A stretch of 64,000 nt of DNA, taken from Proteles cristata cristata (taxonomy: Eukaryota > Chordata > Mammalia > Carnivora > Hyaenidae). A model generated the notes under the pieces. The model saw only the letters and a list, made by a program, of their open reading frames with translations, had not been told where the DNA came from and made no database searches. The translations under genes were made by a program, and so were the position numbers. This document shows, in pieces, positions 54,231-64,000 of this stretch. Every line of letters starts with the position of its first letter. Position 1 is the first letter of the stretch. The stretch is taken from assembly GCA_017311185.1 (NCBI GenBank), contig JAESUZ010003107.1, positions 806,001-870,000 on the forward strand, given 5' to 3'.

Positions 54231-56350
54231 GAGCTTATTCCTCCCAAAAGCAGACCCTGGATTAGGATTTGATTGCAAGATTATTTGGGAGCTCATCCCA
54301 GGAAGCATTAGTTTGAGAGGAAGCAAAGTAGAATGGGAAGAAAGAAAGCCAATATAAGTATGGCAGTGAGTAAATCACAACTGTGCTCAAATGGGGTCTC
54401 TTGCTGCTTGAGACCCCTGAAGATGGTGTAGAAAATGTTTCCAAGTTATCCTACCTGATATGTAAGGAAACCAGGGTATCTATCCATCAAATCTATTCAC
54501 CATTGGTTGAGAAGTGTTCTAGGGGGCCCTAGAGTTGAGCACTTTCCTACAGAGCATTCATAGGAACTTAAAGGAAGAAGTTGTGAACTTGGAATGATGA
54601 GTGCAGAGGGGATATAAGAGGAACCTCAAACCTGAGGAGCAGGAGTTCTTAAACTGAAGTCCACTGAGCCATGATTGGAATTACAATGGTCTACCAACTT
54701 TTGGAAACTATTTTCAAATTCCACATATGTGAACATGTGTGTATTTTTCTAAGAGGGAATTCAGGATTTCATCCAAATGGTCCAAGTGGTCTCAGAGGCA
54801 AAAATGGTTAAGAATAAGAAGCTGAGATAACAAGAAGGGTTATTCATCGTAGGCTCTTTTTCTTATACCAGATAACCAGAATCAATAACAATTGTTGCTA
54901 TTAAGTAATAGATAGGTATACAGTAGTTAAATAGTAACTCTTGGGAAAATGTATGGAACTATAATAACCAAAACTTAATGGCAAAAAGATTGATTGTCAT
55001 ACTGTTCCCTAGGCAGAAGAATTTTGGCAGATGAAGAAACAAGGGAATGTCCAAGAAAAAGTAGTCATACTTCAACCACTGCCAAGATATGTGGTTTCAC
55101 AAACAACACTTAGGCATCTGGTGGACAAAGGGATAAATTATATCTTTATGGATAGTCTAAGAGTGGCACATTTGAGTACTTCTTTCTCATCATTGATGAA
55201 TATTTTTTTTAATACAAGATAATAAAACAATAATACTCCAATGACAACCATAATAAGAATGGAAATAAATAAAATGCATTGATACTAAGACAATCTCAAA
55301 GTACCAGGCATATCCTCAGCACTACACTGAAGCAAAGTTTTCTTCTTTTAGTCAACTCCCTCCAGACTCAAAGAAAGCAAGAGGCCAGTTCCAAAGAAAA
55401 ACTGTCAAATTACGCCTGACGGAATTTGGTCATGTTATTCCATCTATTCAGTTAATTGATACCTTAAGACTACCTTACCACATCTCCAAAACTGCAGCCA
55501 TTCAAGGGTACTGTTTGACTAAAATTTTTATTTTTTCAATTAGTTATGTTGGCTTTTGTATCTCATTTAAATTTACAGCCATAAGACTAGTCCACCATTA
55601 ACCATACTTCTAAATACTTTTCAAGTATTTTGTATGAGTTCAAAGAAAATAAAAGCAACGTGAACTTGAGTATAGTTTACATATTCCTAAGCTAAAAAGT
55701 AAAATGACAATACTTCTTACTCTAGGGTTGCAGAAGACATCATTTGATTTCCTTTAAAAAAAGATGCCTGCCACCTAGTCTGAACCAGCTATTTCAAGCT
55801 ATTTTTCCTAGCTTCCTGAGTAAGGAGCTGTGCCTCCTCTTACCAACCCTCTCCCCACTCCTTTACTCCATAGATCAAGTTACCCACTCAAATACTGTTC
55901 TGTTAATGTTTTCCTAAGAGCATCTTTTGATGAAAATTTGTTACTAAGAAGCCCATAATGACTTTTAATTGTAGTATCTACTGTCACATACTATCATTTA
56001 AATTTCAGTGGATGTCACTTTTTCCTTCTCACTCAGAAAAAAAAATACAACATTTTCTTCTTCAAACGTCTGCATTAACACATAGTTTATGTTTTCCTTG
56101 GATAGGTTAAGTGAGTTACAAAATGCTGGCTTCTGAAATTACTATCTGATTTTAATTAGCCCCAATATGGGAAAAATCCTATTATCTATCTGTCTATCCA
56201 TAGTCTATATATAAAAGACAAAGTACTATTTCCATATGTGTAAAAATTGTGCTGTAATGTTATCAGAAAAAAAGTTTTAGAATATTGCTTTTTAGTTCTT
56301 TAATGTCTTCATAGCCTTTCAACTATTTTTGTCGATATAAATATTGTTTT
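54231..56350. other. Unassigned intergenic stretch
   Basis: At 54,645-54,825, AGTTCTTAAACTGAAGTCCACTGAGCC...GTGTATTTTTCTAAGAGGG...GGTTAAGAATAAGAAGC resembles an ancient dispersed MER-type element. The rest shows no gene; the + frame at 55,031-55,222 has no known product. Confidence 0.4.
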
Positions 56351-56366
56351 AGAAAATGCCACCATA

Positions 56367-56612
56367 GGGGCGCCTGGGTGGCTTAGTCGGTTAAGCGTCC
56401 GACTTTCACTTAGGTCATGATCTCGCGGTTCGTGGGTTCGAGCCCCGCGTCGGGCTCTGTGCTGACTGCCAGCTCAGAGCCTGGAGCCTGTTTCAGTCTG
56501 TGACTCCCTCTCTCTCTGGCCCTCCTCTGCTCATGCTGTCTCTCTCTCTCTCCTAGAAATAAATAAAACATTAAAAAATTAAGAAAAAAAAAGTAAAAAA
56601 AAAAAAAAAAGG
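56367..56612 (+). mobile_element. Young can-SINE (GGCTTAG / CTGACTGCC subgroup)
   Basis: TSD AAATGCCACCATA at 56,354-56,366 and 56,613-56,625 (13 bp, perfect). Head GGGGCGCCTGGGTGGCTTAG; intact GGGTTCGAGCCCCGCG; GCTGACTGCCAGCTCAG. A long, near-pure A tail (16 A at 56,595-56,610) suggests recent insertion. Confidence 0.97.
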
Positions 56613-56625
56613 AAATGCCACCATA

Positions 56626-58335
56626 TATTTGAACTACTTATCATTCTGCATGTTGCAATAAATTCCATGGAAGTATTAAGCTCTCCCCTATCAAAATTAA
56701 AAACCAATATAAAACATGTGAATACTAAACTTACCTCAATCAGCTATTGGTAAGATATCCTTGGGAAAGTTGTATTATTAAATTATGAGCTCATTTATAT
56801 ATGCTTATGACTATCTGACCACATGATTAGACTTCAGATACAGCTAACTGAGAGCTTTTTTTTAAATCAGTAAAGCACCAATAGTTTTATCACTTTAATT
56901 TCATAGAACAAGTATGGTTGTCTTTTTACTGATTTTTCTTCTTTTATTAATTCCTTGAACCATTTAAGTTATTTGTATATGTGTATATAATTTTTAGCTT
57001 GTACATAAAAGAGAAAATTAGAAAAGAAATTATAATAAGTTGTTCAGCTATGTCTCAAAAGGTTATGACTAGTTAAGAAATTGTAAGATCACTTAACTGC
57101 ATAAACTCAACTAAGAAGAATAACATACATTCTATATCCTCCTGTGATGGGAATAAGAGAAGGTAATCAGGAGTGGATTGTGCTAGTGGTCTTCTCTGAG
57201 CAGCACTGAGCAAGTGTATCTTTCACTTAAAGTTGCAGGCAATCAAAATTCTAGATGTGCACAGGGTCAAGTGCCAAGTGAGAGACATAAAGGAATCCAA
57301 GACCAAAGCGGAGAGGAGAGTCTAAAAAGGTCCTCCAGAGCAGAATTTAAGAATAAAAGACACCATGAAGTCAAAACTAATAGCCAAAAGAGCAAGAAGG
57401 GTGATTAGGATCAGGATGAGAAGAAGCAAAGACTGGACCTAGGTAATTACACTGGGCAACATATGGGTAATCATTGAGCAAGATCTGAGGTATTTGATGC
57501 ATGAAACACCCGGAAACAATCATTCCCATCTTACCAATACAACAGAACGTGGTGGAATGAAAAACCAACTTCCAAACCAAGTTGAATCAGAGTGATTACC
57601 TGAAAATAATGAAAATGGAAAGCATCAAAGCACAGGACTAAGTTTCAAAAATCTGGTAAAAAACAAGGATAAGAAAAAGGAAACATTCAGCCCCTAACTC
57701 TGCAGGTTTTCCATGTCAGTCACACATTCTGCTTTTCATATGGAAATAAGAAGTAGGAATGATTGATGCTGACTTAATTCAATGAAGGACTATGCAGCTA
57801 AATGTGTGAAATACTTCCAGAAAACTTTCTTGGCAGAACTGCACATTTTATAAGAAGAAAGTTAGGTGAGTGATATTAAAGTAGGGACAGTCATCTGAGA
57901 GTCACTGTAAATCACTTAAATTTAGCTGATAACATCACTGAGTTTACCAAACCACAAAATAAAATAAGAACGCATTGAAAAATGTACACTACAAGTAATA
58001 TTACAATGTTTCCAAAGACCTTATTTTCTGAGTACATAATGAAAGACTAAAGTGAAGAAAGCAAATATCTATATTTTAAAGAAAAATACTAAGAGTGATA
58101 AAAACATTTCATTTTAAAGATAGGACCAATGTTTCTATCAGGAGTAGATAAAAACTAAAGCTATCATCCTGGAAATCTTCCAGTAGGTCCTGAAACATTC
58201 TTAACTCTTTGATGAATACTCAGCACATAAAAAAGTAAAAGACTTTCATCAGTGATAGGTTATTTTCCCATTCATAAACAATTAAGAGTATTTGATTACT
58301 ACCAACTATTTGATAATCCATTCAACAAATATTTA
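56626..58335. other. Unassigned AT-rich stretch
   Basis: No gene or firm repeat. The frame at 57,214-57,408 (+, 64 codons, Lys/Arg rich) and the reverse 57,377-57,580 frame have no recognised products. Confidence 0.35.
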
Positions 58336-58339
58336 CAGA

Positions 58340-58475
58340 GTATCTGATATATACTCAGCACTTTCCTATAGGTATTAAGCACAGTTCCTATCCTCAAGTA
58401 ACTTGTATTTAGTCCAGAAGGTGAGAGAGAAACTCAGCAAAGAATCAAAGAGCAAGTCAGCATTAAACTATAATG
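58340..58475 (-). mobile_element. L2 3'-end fragment, reverse
   Basis: TTCAACAAATATTTACAGAGTATCTGATATATACTCAGCACTTTCCTATAGG...CAGTTCCTATCCTCAAGTAACTTG is the reverse L2 terminus. Confidence 0.7.
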
Positions 58476-58599
58476 TTAAGCCATGCTTTGGTTCTTTTAG
58501 GAGAAAAAGGACAAGATATTGGCTAATGATAGCCATTTGAAAAGGGATGATAATAATGAGAAAGTGGAAGAGAAAGTGAAGAAAGGGAAAGAGAAAGAA

Positions 58600-58890
58600 G
58601 CCAATCAGTTTTTATTACGTGCTAGGCAAGGGGGCTATGTTCTTTACACACAGTATCTGTTTTTTATAAGCTCATATTAATTACCATAATATTAACATCT
58701 AATAACTTTTACTGCTCTTATTTTTTGAGTGCTCGACAGATATTTACAAATATCAACTCCTCCAACCCTTCAAATAAATCCTATAAAATGGGTTCTCCCC
58801 ATTTCACAGATAAGAGAACTGAGAAAAACAGATGCTAATGCATCCAAGATCACAAAGCTAATCACACTGCTAGGAGAAAAACCAGAGCAA
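58600..58890 (-). mobile_element. MIR SINE, reverse (possibly two)
   Basis: ACGTGCTAGGCAAGGGGGCTATGTTCTTTACACACAG at the left, then CCTATAAAATGGGTTCTCCCCATTTCACAGATAAGAGAACTGAG and ATCCAAGATCACAAAGCTAATCACACTGC. The spacing suggests either one MIR with an insertion or two copies. Confidence 0.75.
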
Positions 58891-59395
58891 TCTCTACAGG
58901 GCCTATCCTCCTACTTCCTTGCTAGCTGTACTGTTCACGTTTTACATATGTGGAAATGGACTCGAAGTTAGCTACTCATATGTTTCACGAGTTTTCCCCT
59001 GCCTCATAAGAGCCTCTCACTCGGGTTGTGCCTCTAGCACCACTATACCTTAAATTATCAGTGCGTAGTCTGAAGGTGGATTAATCTCCTTTATTTTATA
59101 ATTTAGTTTTTTCCTGCAGAACCTCTAGAAAGTCTAGAACTTTGTAAAGGAATATTACTAAAATAAAATAAGCAAAGATAAAACACAAGGAAAGAAAAAT
59201 GGAAAGGCAATAGCGCGACCTAAACGAACAAGGTACAAAGTGTATTGAAAAATCATGTGTTCAATTCGAGAATTTCCTAAGCCTATTTTAAACCGAAAAT
59301 GATATCCTTCCTATAATCTTCCAGCTTTATTTTGCCTGGATAACTCCTACTTGGTCTTTAGGATTCAGGTCAAGAGTCATACCCCAACCAAGACA
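58891..59395. other. Unassigned stretch
   Basis: No gene or repeat recognised. The + frame at 58,729-58,971 is antisense MIR in its first part. Confidence 0.4.
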
Positions 59396-59407
59396 CACAT
59401 GTGCAGA

Positions 59408-59409
<2 letters not shown>

Positions 59410-59439
<30 letters not shown>
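59410..59439 (+). repeat. (CA)n microsatellite
   Basis: About 15 CA units. The + frame at 59,351-59,551 (HTHTHTHT) simply translates it. Confidence 0.95.
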
Positions 59440-59441
<2 letters not shown>

Positions 59442-59701
59442 CACCATTGTGGAGTCTGATCCACCTACTTCTTTGGCATTCTATAACACACTGCATCTCT
59501 CTGACTTCGGACACATACTTTGAGGCTGACATATTTTTCAACATCTTCTGATGCCCATTTGATGGAGATAATTCTTTCCACCTCTGAGGAAAGAGCCTCT
59601 CTGTTTTGGTCAGTGAGCTGACTAAGAGCTCAAGGTAGGAGAGATCTCAACTTGATACAAAAAAGTCAAAGGAGCAGAGACGGGGTGAGAAAAGAAGAAC
59701 C

Positions 59702-59795
59702 CTCCAGTTACTGAGCACCCCTGATGGGCTGAGCACTTTGCATTTAGATTTCCCTTATCTTTATAATCACCCTACCAGAGTTTATGCACTAACAT
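59702..59795 (-). mobile_element. MIR fragment, reverse
   Basis: TTACTGAGCACCCCTGATGGGCTGAGCACTTTGCATTTAGATTTCCCTTATC...ACCCTACCAGAG fits the 3' end of MIR in reverse. Confidence 0.6.
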
Positions 59796-60092
59796 TTTAA
59801 TTAAGGTTCTGGAGCTCTGCCTCGACTACCTCTGTGCATTTAGTTTGACTTCTAACAAGTATCTAAACCCCTAAAAGATAGAAGCAGCTACATAATGGGG
59901 GGAAGGAGAATGTTACTAAAAGTCATAAAGATACCAGTGGAGGATCTAACTTAACCAAAATGAATGCAAAGAAATTACAAAAGGCAAAGAAACCGAAAAA
60001 CACCCTGCTACCCATTTAATGTTAAGGCAAACAGCCCTAAATTCCTCAGTAGTTCCTGAGAGCATTATTGTATAATACAAAAGTTTAAGAAA
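59796..60092. other. Unassigned short stretch
   Basis: Nothing recognised between the MIR fragment and the next can-SINE. Confidence 0.4.
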
Positions 60093-60100
60093 TAATGTTA

Positions 60101-60311
60101 GGGGCACCTGGGTGGCTCAGTCAGTGTCATACTTCAGCTCAGGTCCATGATCTTATAGCTCGTGAGATTGAGCCCTACACTGGGGTCTGTGCTGACAGCT
60201 CAGAGCCTGGAGCCTGATTCTATTCTGTGTCTCCCCCTCTCTCTGCCCCTCCCCTGCTCACATATTCTCTCTCTCTCAAAAATAAGTAAACATTAAAAAT
60301 TTTAAAAGATT
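60101..60311 (+). mobile_element. can-SINE
   Basis: Head GGGGCACCTGGGTGGCTCAGTCAG with a small deletion in the tRNA-like part (the usual TTAAGTGTCCGACT is shortened), TC-rich body, A-rich end. TSD TAATGTTA at 60,093-60,100 and 60,312-60,319. Confidence 0.94.
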
Positions 60312-60319
60312 TAATGTTA

Positions 60320-60879
60320 ATAATTATTGCAAATCACAAATAAAGTCCAGTTTATATAATTCTACTTTATTGCACAAAAATTAATGTTTTGTAGTTTGTT
60401 GTGATTAACATTAAATGTTAAAATATTAAAGCTAGCACAAATAAACTAACCCTCAACAAACTGAAAATTCCAACAAGATAAAATAATTCACTTCTTAACA
60501 AACTTAAAGATCTCAAGATTTCCTTGCATCAGTGATTGCTCAGATATGAGAGGCATTTCTTTTTTAAAAAAGTTAAAGAATTATGAAGGCTTGTGTTTAG
60601 AATGTTTATTTCTCCCAAGTCTGTCTATACAATGAAACTTTATTAAATAATAAGCCAGTAAAATTCAGTGTTAAATTATTTGCACAGGGACTGGACTGAA
60701 GTTTGCATTTGCATTATCTATGTATAATTACGAAAATTATTAGTAAATCAAAATCTCCAGGGGGATGCTTAAGCAAATCAAGAGAAGGATTGATTGGCAT
60801 TCATTCTCTCTGAATCTCATCTTTGGAGAACACACGAGGTTTCCAAATATCTAGAGGCACAGAAGGGGTTACGTGAAAA
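60320..60879. other. Unassigned AT-rich stretch
   Basis: Very AT-rich, with TTAATGTTAA-type repeats of short words (60,310-60,425). No gene. Confidence 0.4.
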
Positions 60880-61180
60880 AAACAGAGTGAAATAATAAGG
60901 TTTTAAACAAAGCAAACAGGTTGAGCAAATTATTCAATATTAAACGGCTTTTCAAGTTGCAAGACAAGAATGAAGACTTTGTCACTTTGTTCTGGGTGAC
61001 ATGTTGACAGATAGAGCCCTCTGATCGCTCAGCAGAGGATGAAGTTTTTATATGCCTGTAATAAGAACATTAACGAATTTGACAGTAGACAGCAGCTTGT
61101 ACAAACTGCTGTGCTGATACCATTCTCTGTCCAAAGACGACAAGTAATGATAATGATGAAAATTAAGCAATGAGGGTGAA
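60880..61180. promoter_or_regulatory. Candidate conserved non-coding element
   Basis: A repeat-free, complex block with short paired motifs (AGCAGCTTGTACAAACTGCTGTGC contains AGCAG...CTGCT around TTGTACAA) and TAATGATAATGATGAAAATTAAGC. It resembles developmental enhancer DNA; no conservation data are available to test it. Confidence 0.35.
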
Positions 61181-61387
61181 ATCAATCAGGTTATAAAGAA
61201 TAGTGAAAATAAAATACAGATGAGGGGGACTCCTATGCATCTGAGATCTTCAAAATGACTAATAATTTAGATATATGGTTATTACCAGCCAAGTGCTTTT
61301 CCTTTATCTCTTGTTCTCTATTTTCTTACCCAGCCCAAATGAATCTATAAACATTCCAGGCTACATTTGGTAAAGCTTTATCTTTTA

Positions 61388-61627
61388 TTTCATTTTATTT
61401 TTTTTTAATTTTTTTAAATGTTTTTTTTTATTTATTTCTAGGAGAGAGAGAGAAACAGCGTAGGCAGGGGAGGGTCAGAGAGAGAGGGAGTCACAGACTG
61501 AAACAGGCTCCAGGCTCCGGAGCTGGCAGTCAGCACAGAGCCCGACGCGGGGCTCGAACCCACAAACGCGAGATCATGACCTAAGCGAAAGTCGGACGCT
61601 TAACCGACTAAGCCACCCAGGCGCCCC
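61388..61627 (-). mobile_element. Young can-SINE, reverse (GGCTTAG / CTGACTGCC subgroup)
   Basis: TSD AAGCTTTATCTTTTA at 61,373-61,387 and 61,628-61,642 (15 bp, perfect). Reverse head GACTAAGCCACCCAGGCGCCCC, GAGCTGGCAGTCAGCACAGAGCC and TTTCTAGGAGAGAGAG, i.e. the same diagnostics as the forward subgroup copies. Confidence 0.97.
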
Positions 61628-61744
61628 AAGCTTTATCTTTTAGAAGACAGTAGAGAATGCTTCAGAATATGTCACAATAGAGAGTTAAAAGCCAGGAATG
61701 GAGTATGAAATTAAGTTTGTGAAATGACCTGTGAGTAAACATAA

Positions 61745-62151
61745 ATACCATATATGTGCATATTGTGCTTATTATATGCCAGGGACTTTACTAAATCTAG
61801 AATTAAATGAGATACACGAGATCATTGTTTTCCTAAAGTTCAAATTCAAGTGGTTAAAATAGGAAACATTAGTCAAATAAATGGACAAAGCAAATTGACA
61901 AATATGCACATACGTTTCCTTATTAAGGAAATAAGACAGTGAACTACAGTAACTGAGAGACGTTATGGTAGATAGGTGATCAGAGAAGGCATCTCAGAAG
62001 ATATCAATGATATCTCAATGAAGTTGGAAAAAAGATCTAGGACATTTATGGTACTTTTGCAAAGAAATTTTAGCATGATTGCTGAATTTGATATAAAAGC
62101 AGCTAATGTATAATAGGCCATCTTTATCTGAGGTTATCTGTTCCACTGGAC
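61745..62151 (-). mobile_element. L2 LINE, reverse, left part
   Basis: TTATTATATGCCAGGGACTTTACTAAATCTAG (reverse L2 end), then GGTGATCAGAGAAGGCATCTCAGAAG, continuing after a young L1 at 62,478. Confidence 0.65.
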
Positions 62152-62163
62152 AGAAATTATGTG

Positions 62164-62465
62164 TTATGCTGAGCGAAATAAGTCAGGCAGAGAAGGACAA
62201 ATATCATATGTTTGCACGTATAGGAGGATTAGGAGGAACTTAACAGAGGACCAAGGGGGAGAAGAAGGGCGGAAATGGTGGGGAAAGGGAGAGAGGCAAA
62301 CCATGAGAGACTCTTGAATGCTGACAAAAACTGAGGACTGGTGGATGTGGGGGGGAGGAGGGGTGGGCATGGAGGAGGGCACTTGTGGGGATGAGCACTG
62401 GGTGTTATGTGGAAACTAATTTGACAATAAACTATTTGTAAAAAAAAAAAAAAAAAAAAAGAAAA
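62164..62465 (+). mobile_element. Young L1, strongly 5'-truncated
   Basis: About 300 bases: the last bases of ORF2, 3' UTR and a long poly(A) (62,440-62,460). A perfect 12-bp TSD AGAAATTATGTG lies at 62,152-62,163 and 62,466-62,477. The reverse frames at 62,164-62,382 and 62,229-62,522 are antisense to its 3' UTR. Confidence 0.97.
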
Positions 62466-62477
62466 AGAAATTATGTG

Positions 62478-63120
62478 CATCCCTAAAGGGAAAAAATCTA
62501 TGAGTAAAAAAGGGAAATTCACAAGTCTATAGTGAGCTGAGACCTAAGGGATGAGAATGATTAAGTCAAACAAAAAGATGGGGATGCGGGAAGGAAGGGG
62601 GGGCAGTGAGTGTTCTAGACATAGAGGGAAGAGAAAATGCAATGGCCAAGAGATAGGCAAGGGTGTGAAGAACTGAAAGGAGGCCAGCATGGCTAAAGCA
62701 GAGTGATCAAGGAGGAGAGCAACATGGGAGGAGGCAGATGAGGAAGGGAAGAGCCAGTTCAGGGAGAAACTTTTAAATTGGATTTTTACTATAAGATTAA
62801 TTGGAACCCAGAAGTTGGAAGGGATGTTCATAGTTGTATTTCTAATAGGTCACCCTTACTTCCCTGTGGAGGTGGACTATATGGGAGAAGAGTTGAAATA
62901 AGGAGTCCTGGTAGACTGTTCATCTTCGTCAGTAGTCCGGGTAAGAGCTGATGGCAGTCTGAACAGAAATGAAATGTAGTAAATGGACCTGAGACTAATT
63001 TTGAGGTAATAAAAATTGGATTTGCTTATGAACTTATGCTGGAATGAAGCAATGGAAGAATCAAGGAGGTCTCTTGAGCCTTTGGCCTGAGCTACAGAGA
63101 TGGGAAAGGAGTAGAAGAAT
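62478..63120 (-). mobile_element. L2 LINE, reverse, right part
   Basis: GTGTTCTAGACATAGAGGGAAGAGAAAATGCAATGGCCAAGAG, GAACTGAAAGGAGGCCAGCATGGCTAAAGCAGAGTGATCAAGG, and GGTAAGAGCTGATGGCAGTCTGAACAG follow reverse L2 toward its 5' side. Confidence 0.65.
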
Positions 63121-63542
63121 AAAAACAGGTGTAGAAGTATACAGTCAGGAGTACCACACCATGAGTCATATTCAAAAGGCTGGGGGAAAGTATTCTACAC
63201 CATAATCCTTAAGATTCTAAACTAAATCACATGGTCAAGTAAGACACAGGATGATATAAAAGAAATGCTCTTTAATAAGAGGAATTAGAAACTCTAACTT
63301 CAAGTATTTATTTTACCACTCATACTAGAATTACACAATGTGTATGGAAAGGACACATAGTCTTGCTTCTCATTGATCAAAATACGCTCTACTAGATCCA
63401 GTGATTAGATACTTATTGCCCTAGAAGACAGCCACTTTATTTTTGGAAAGCTTCGACTGTTAAAACTTCTTAATATTGAATCACTATTCAGTGAAACTAC
63501 ATACACCAAGCTTAACCTCTCAACCACACCAGAACTTCCCTT
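63121..63542. other. Unassigned stretch
   Basis: No gene or repeat recognised before the TSD of the last SINE. Confidence 0.4.
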
Positions 63543-63552
63543 GGTATTCTCT

Positions 63553-63782
63553 CTCTTTCTTTTTTTTTTTTTAATATTTTTATTTATTTCTAGGAGAGAC
63601 AGAGAGAGACAGTGTGAGCAGGGAGGGTCAGAGAGAGAGGACGTCACAGTCTCTGAAACAGGCTCCAGGCTCTGAGCTGGCAGTCAGCACAGAGCCCGAC
63701 GTGGGGCTCGAACCCACGAACTGAGAGATCATGACCTGAGCTGAAGTCAGACGCTTAACCGACTAAGCCACCCAGGCGCCCT
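63553..63782 (-). mobile_element. Young can-SINE, reverse (GGCTTAG / CTGACTGCC subgroup)
   Basis: Reverse head GACTAAGCCACCCAGGCGCCC, GAGCTGGCAGTCAGCACAG, TTTCTAGGAGAGACAG. GGTATTCTCT at 63,543-63,552 and 63,795-63,804 is the likely TSD; a short C-rich addition (CCCCCCCACTCC) lies between head and TSD. The reverse 63,405-63,647 frame is partly SINE. Confidence 0.93.
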
Positions 63783-63804
63783 CCCCCCCACTCCGGTATT
63801 CTCT

Positions 63805-64000
63805 TTACTGCGTCTGATACCTAAATTTGAATCTTAGTTATAACTATGTCTATACCTTCTCAGTGTCTACATTAAAAATAGTCAAAATTATGATTTTTAT
63901 AATAGTAATAAGACTTTTATATTTGCCTTCAGCACTTTGATATTCTGTAATTATAAATCCTTAATCTGTTTGTGGTTCAATGTTCCCATTTATTATATGA
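63805..64000. other. Unassigned end of window
   Basis: AT-rich; no gene or repeat recognised. Confidence 0.4.

Overview
This window is non-coding nuclear DNA from a carnivoran mammal, most likely a feliform (cat-like) species. The main evidence is a set of 20 tRNA-derived can-SINE copies of the cat-type family: the head reads like GGGGCGCCTGGGTGGCT, a Pol III B-box-like GGTTCGAGCCC follows, then a TC-rich stretch and an AAATAAATAAA-type tail. There are also several young carnivore L1 copies that share the 3' end AATAAACTATTTGT before poly(A). I found no host protein-coding gene, no RNA gene and no CRISPR. The open reading frames are short, and most lie inside, or antisense to, L1 and SINE copies. 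The region looks like a gene desert or a very long intron.

Layout. 1-1,930: tail of a young L1, an ancient solo LTR, and an old antisense L1 carrying a tiny L1 insertion. 2,245-2,695: a reverse MLT1-type LTR. 4,120-7,245: an old L1 with a second L1 nested in it, each of them hit by a can-SINE. 7,290-11,735: a long, decayed L1 ORF2 relic that received five SINEs and a (GGAA)n tract. 15,400-17,290: another old L1 relic holding a young twin-primed (5'-inverted) L1. 18,444-20,608: a 2.2-kb young L1 with a 3' transduction. 20,626-36,000: mostly ordinary sequence with MIR, L2, SINE and decayed L1 pieces, including a long reverse L2 at 34,000-34,790. 37,370-37,808: a forward MLT1 LTR. 38,640-39,010, 44,730-45,230, 46,080-46,850, 47,880-48,350 and 60,880-61,180: low-repeat stretches that look like conserved non-coding or enhancer DNA. 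50,080-52,791: an ancient L1M-like piece followed by a reverse MaLR element (internal region plus LTR). 53,735-54,230: another MLT1-type LTR. 61,745-63,120: a reverse L2 split by a young L1.

What holds the window together is layered retrotransposition. Young L1s supply the machinery type (target-primed reverse transcription), and the SINEs are short Pol III-type passengers with matching target-site duplications (TSDs) and A-rich tails. Many insertions can be bounded to the base by their TSDs, so the relative order of events can be read. The most interesting points are the twin-primed L1, two L1 insertions with 3' transductions (one only about 58 bp long), a shared set of diagnostic changes defining a young SINE subgroup, and a three-copy, partly inverted AT-rich motif in a non-repeat block near 45 kb. 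Repeat family names were assigned by eye from remembered consensus patterns; boundaries without a TSD are approximate.
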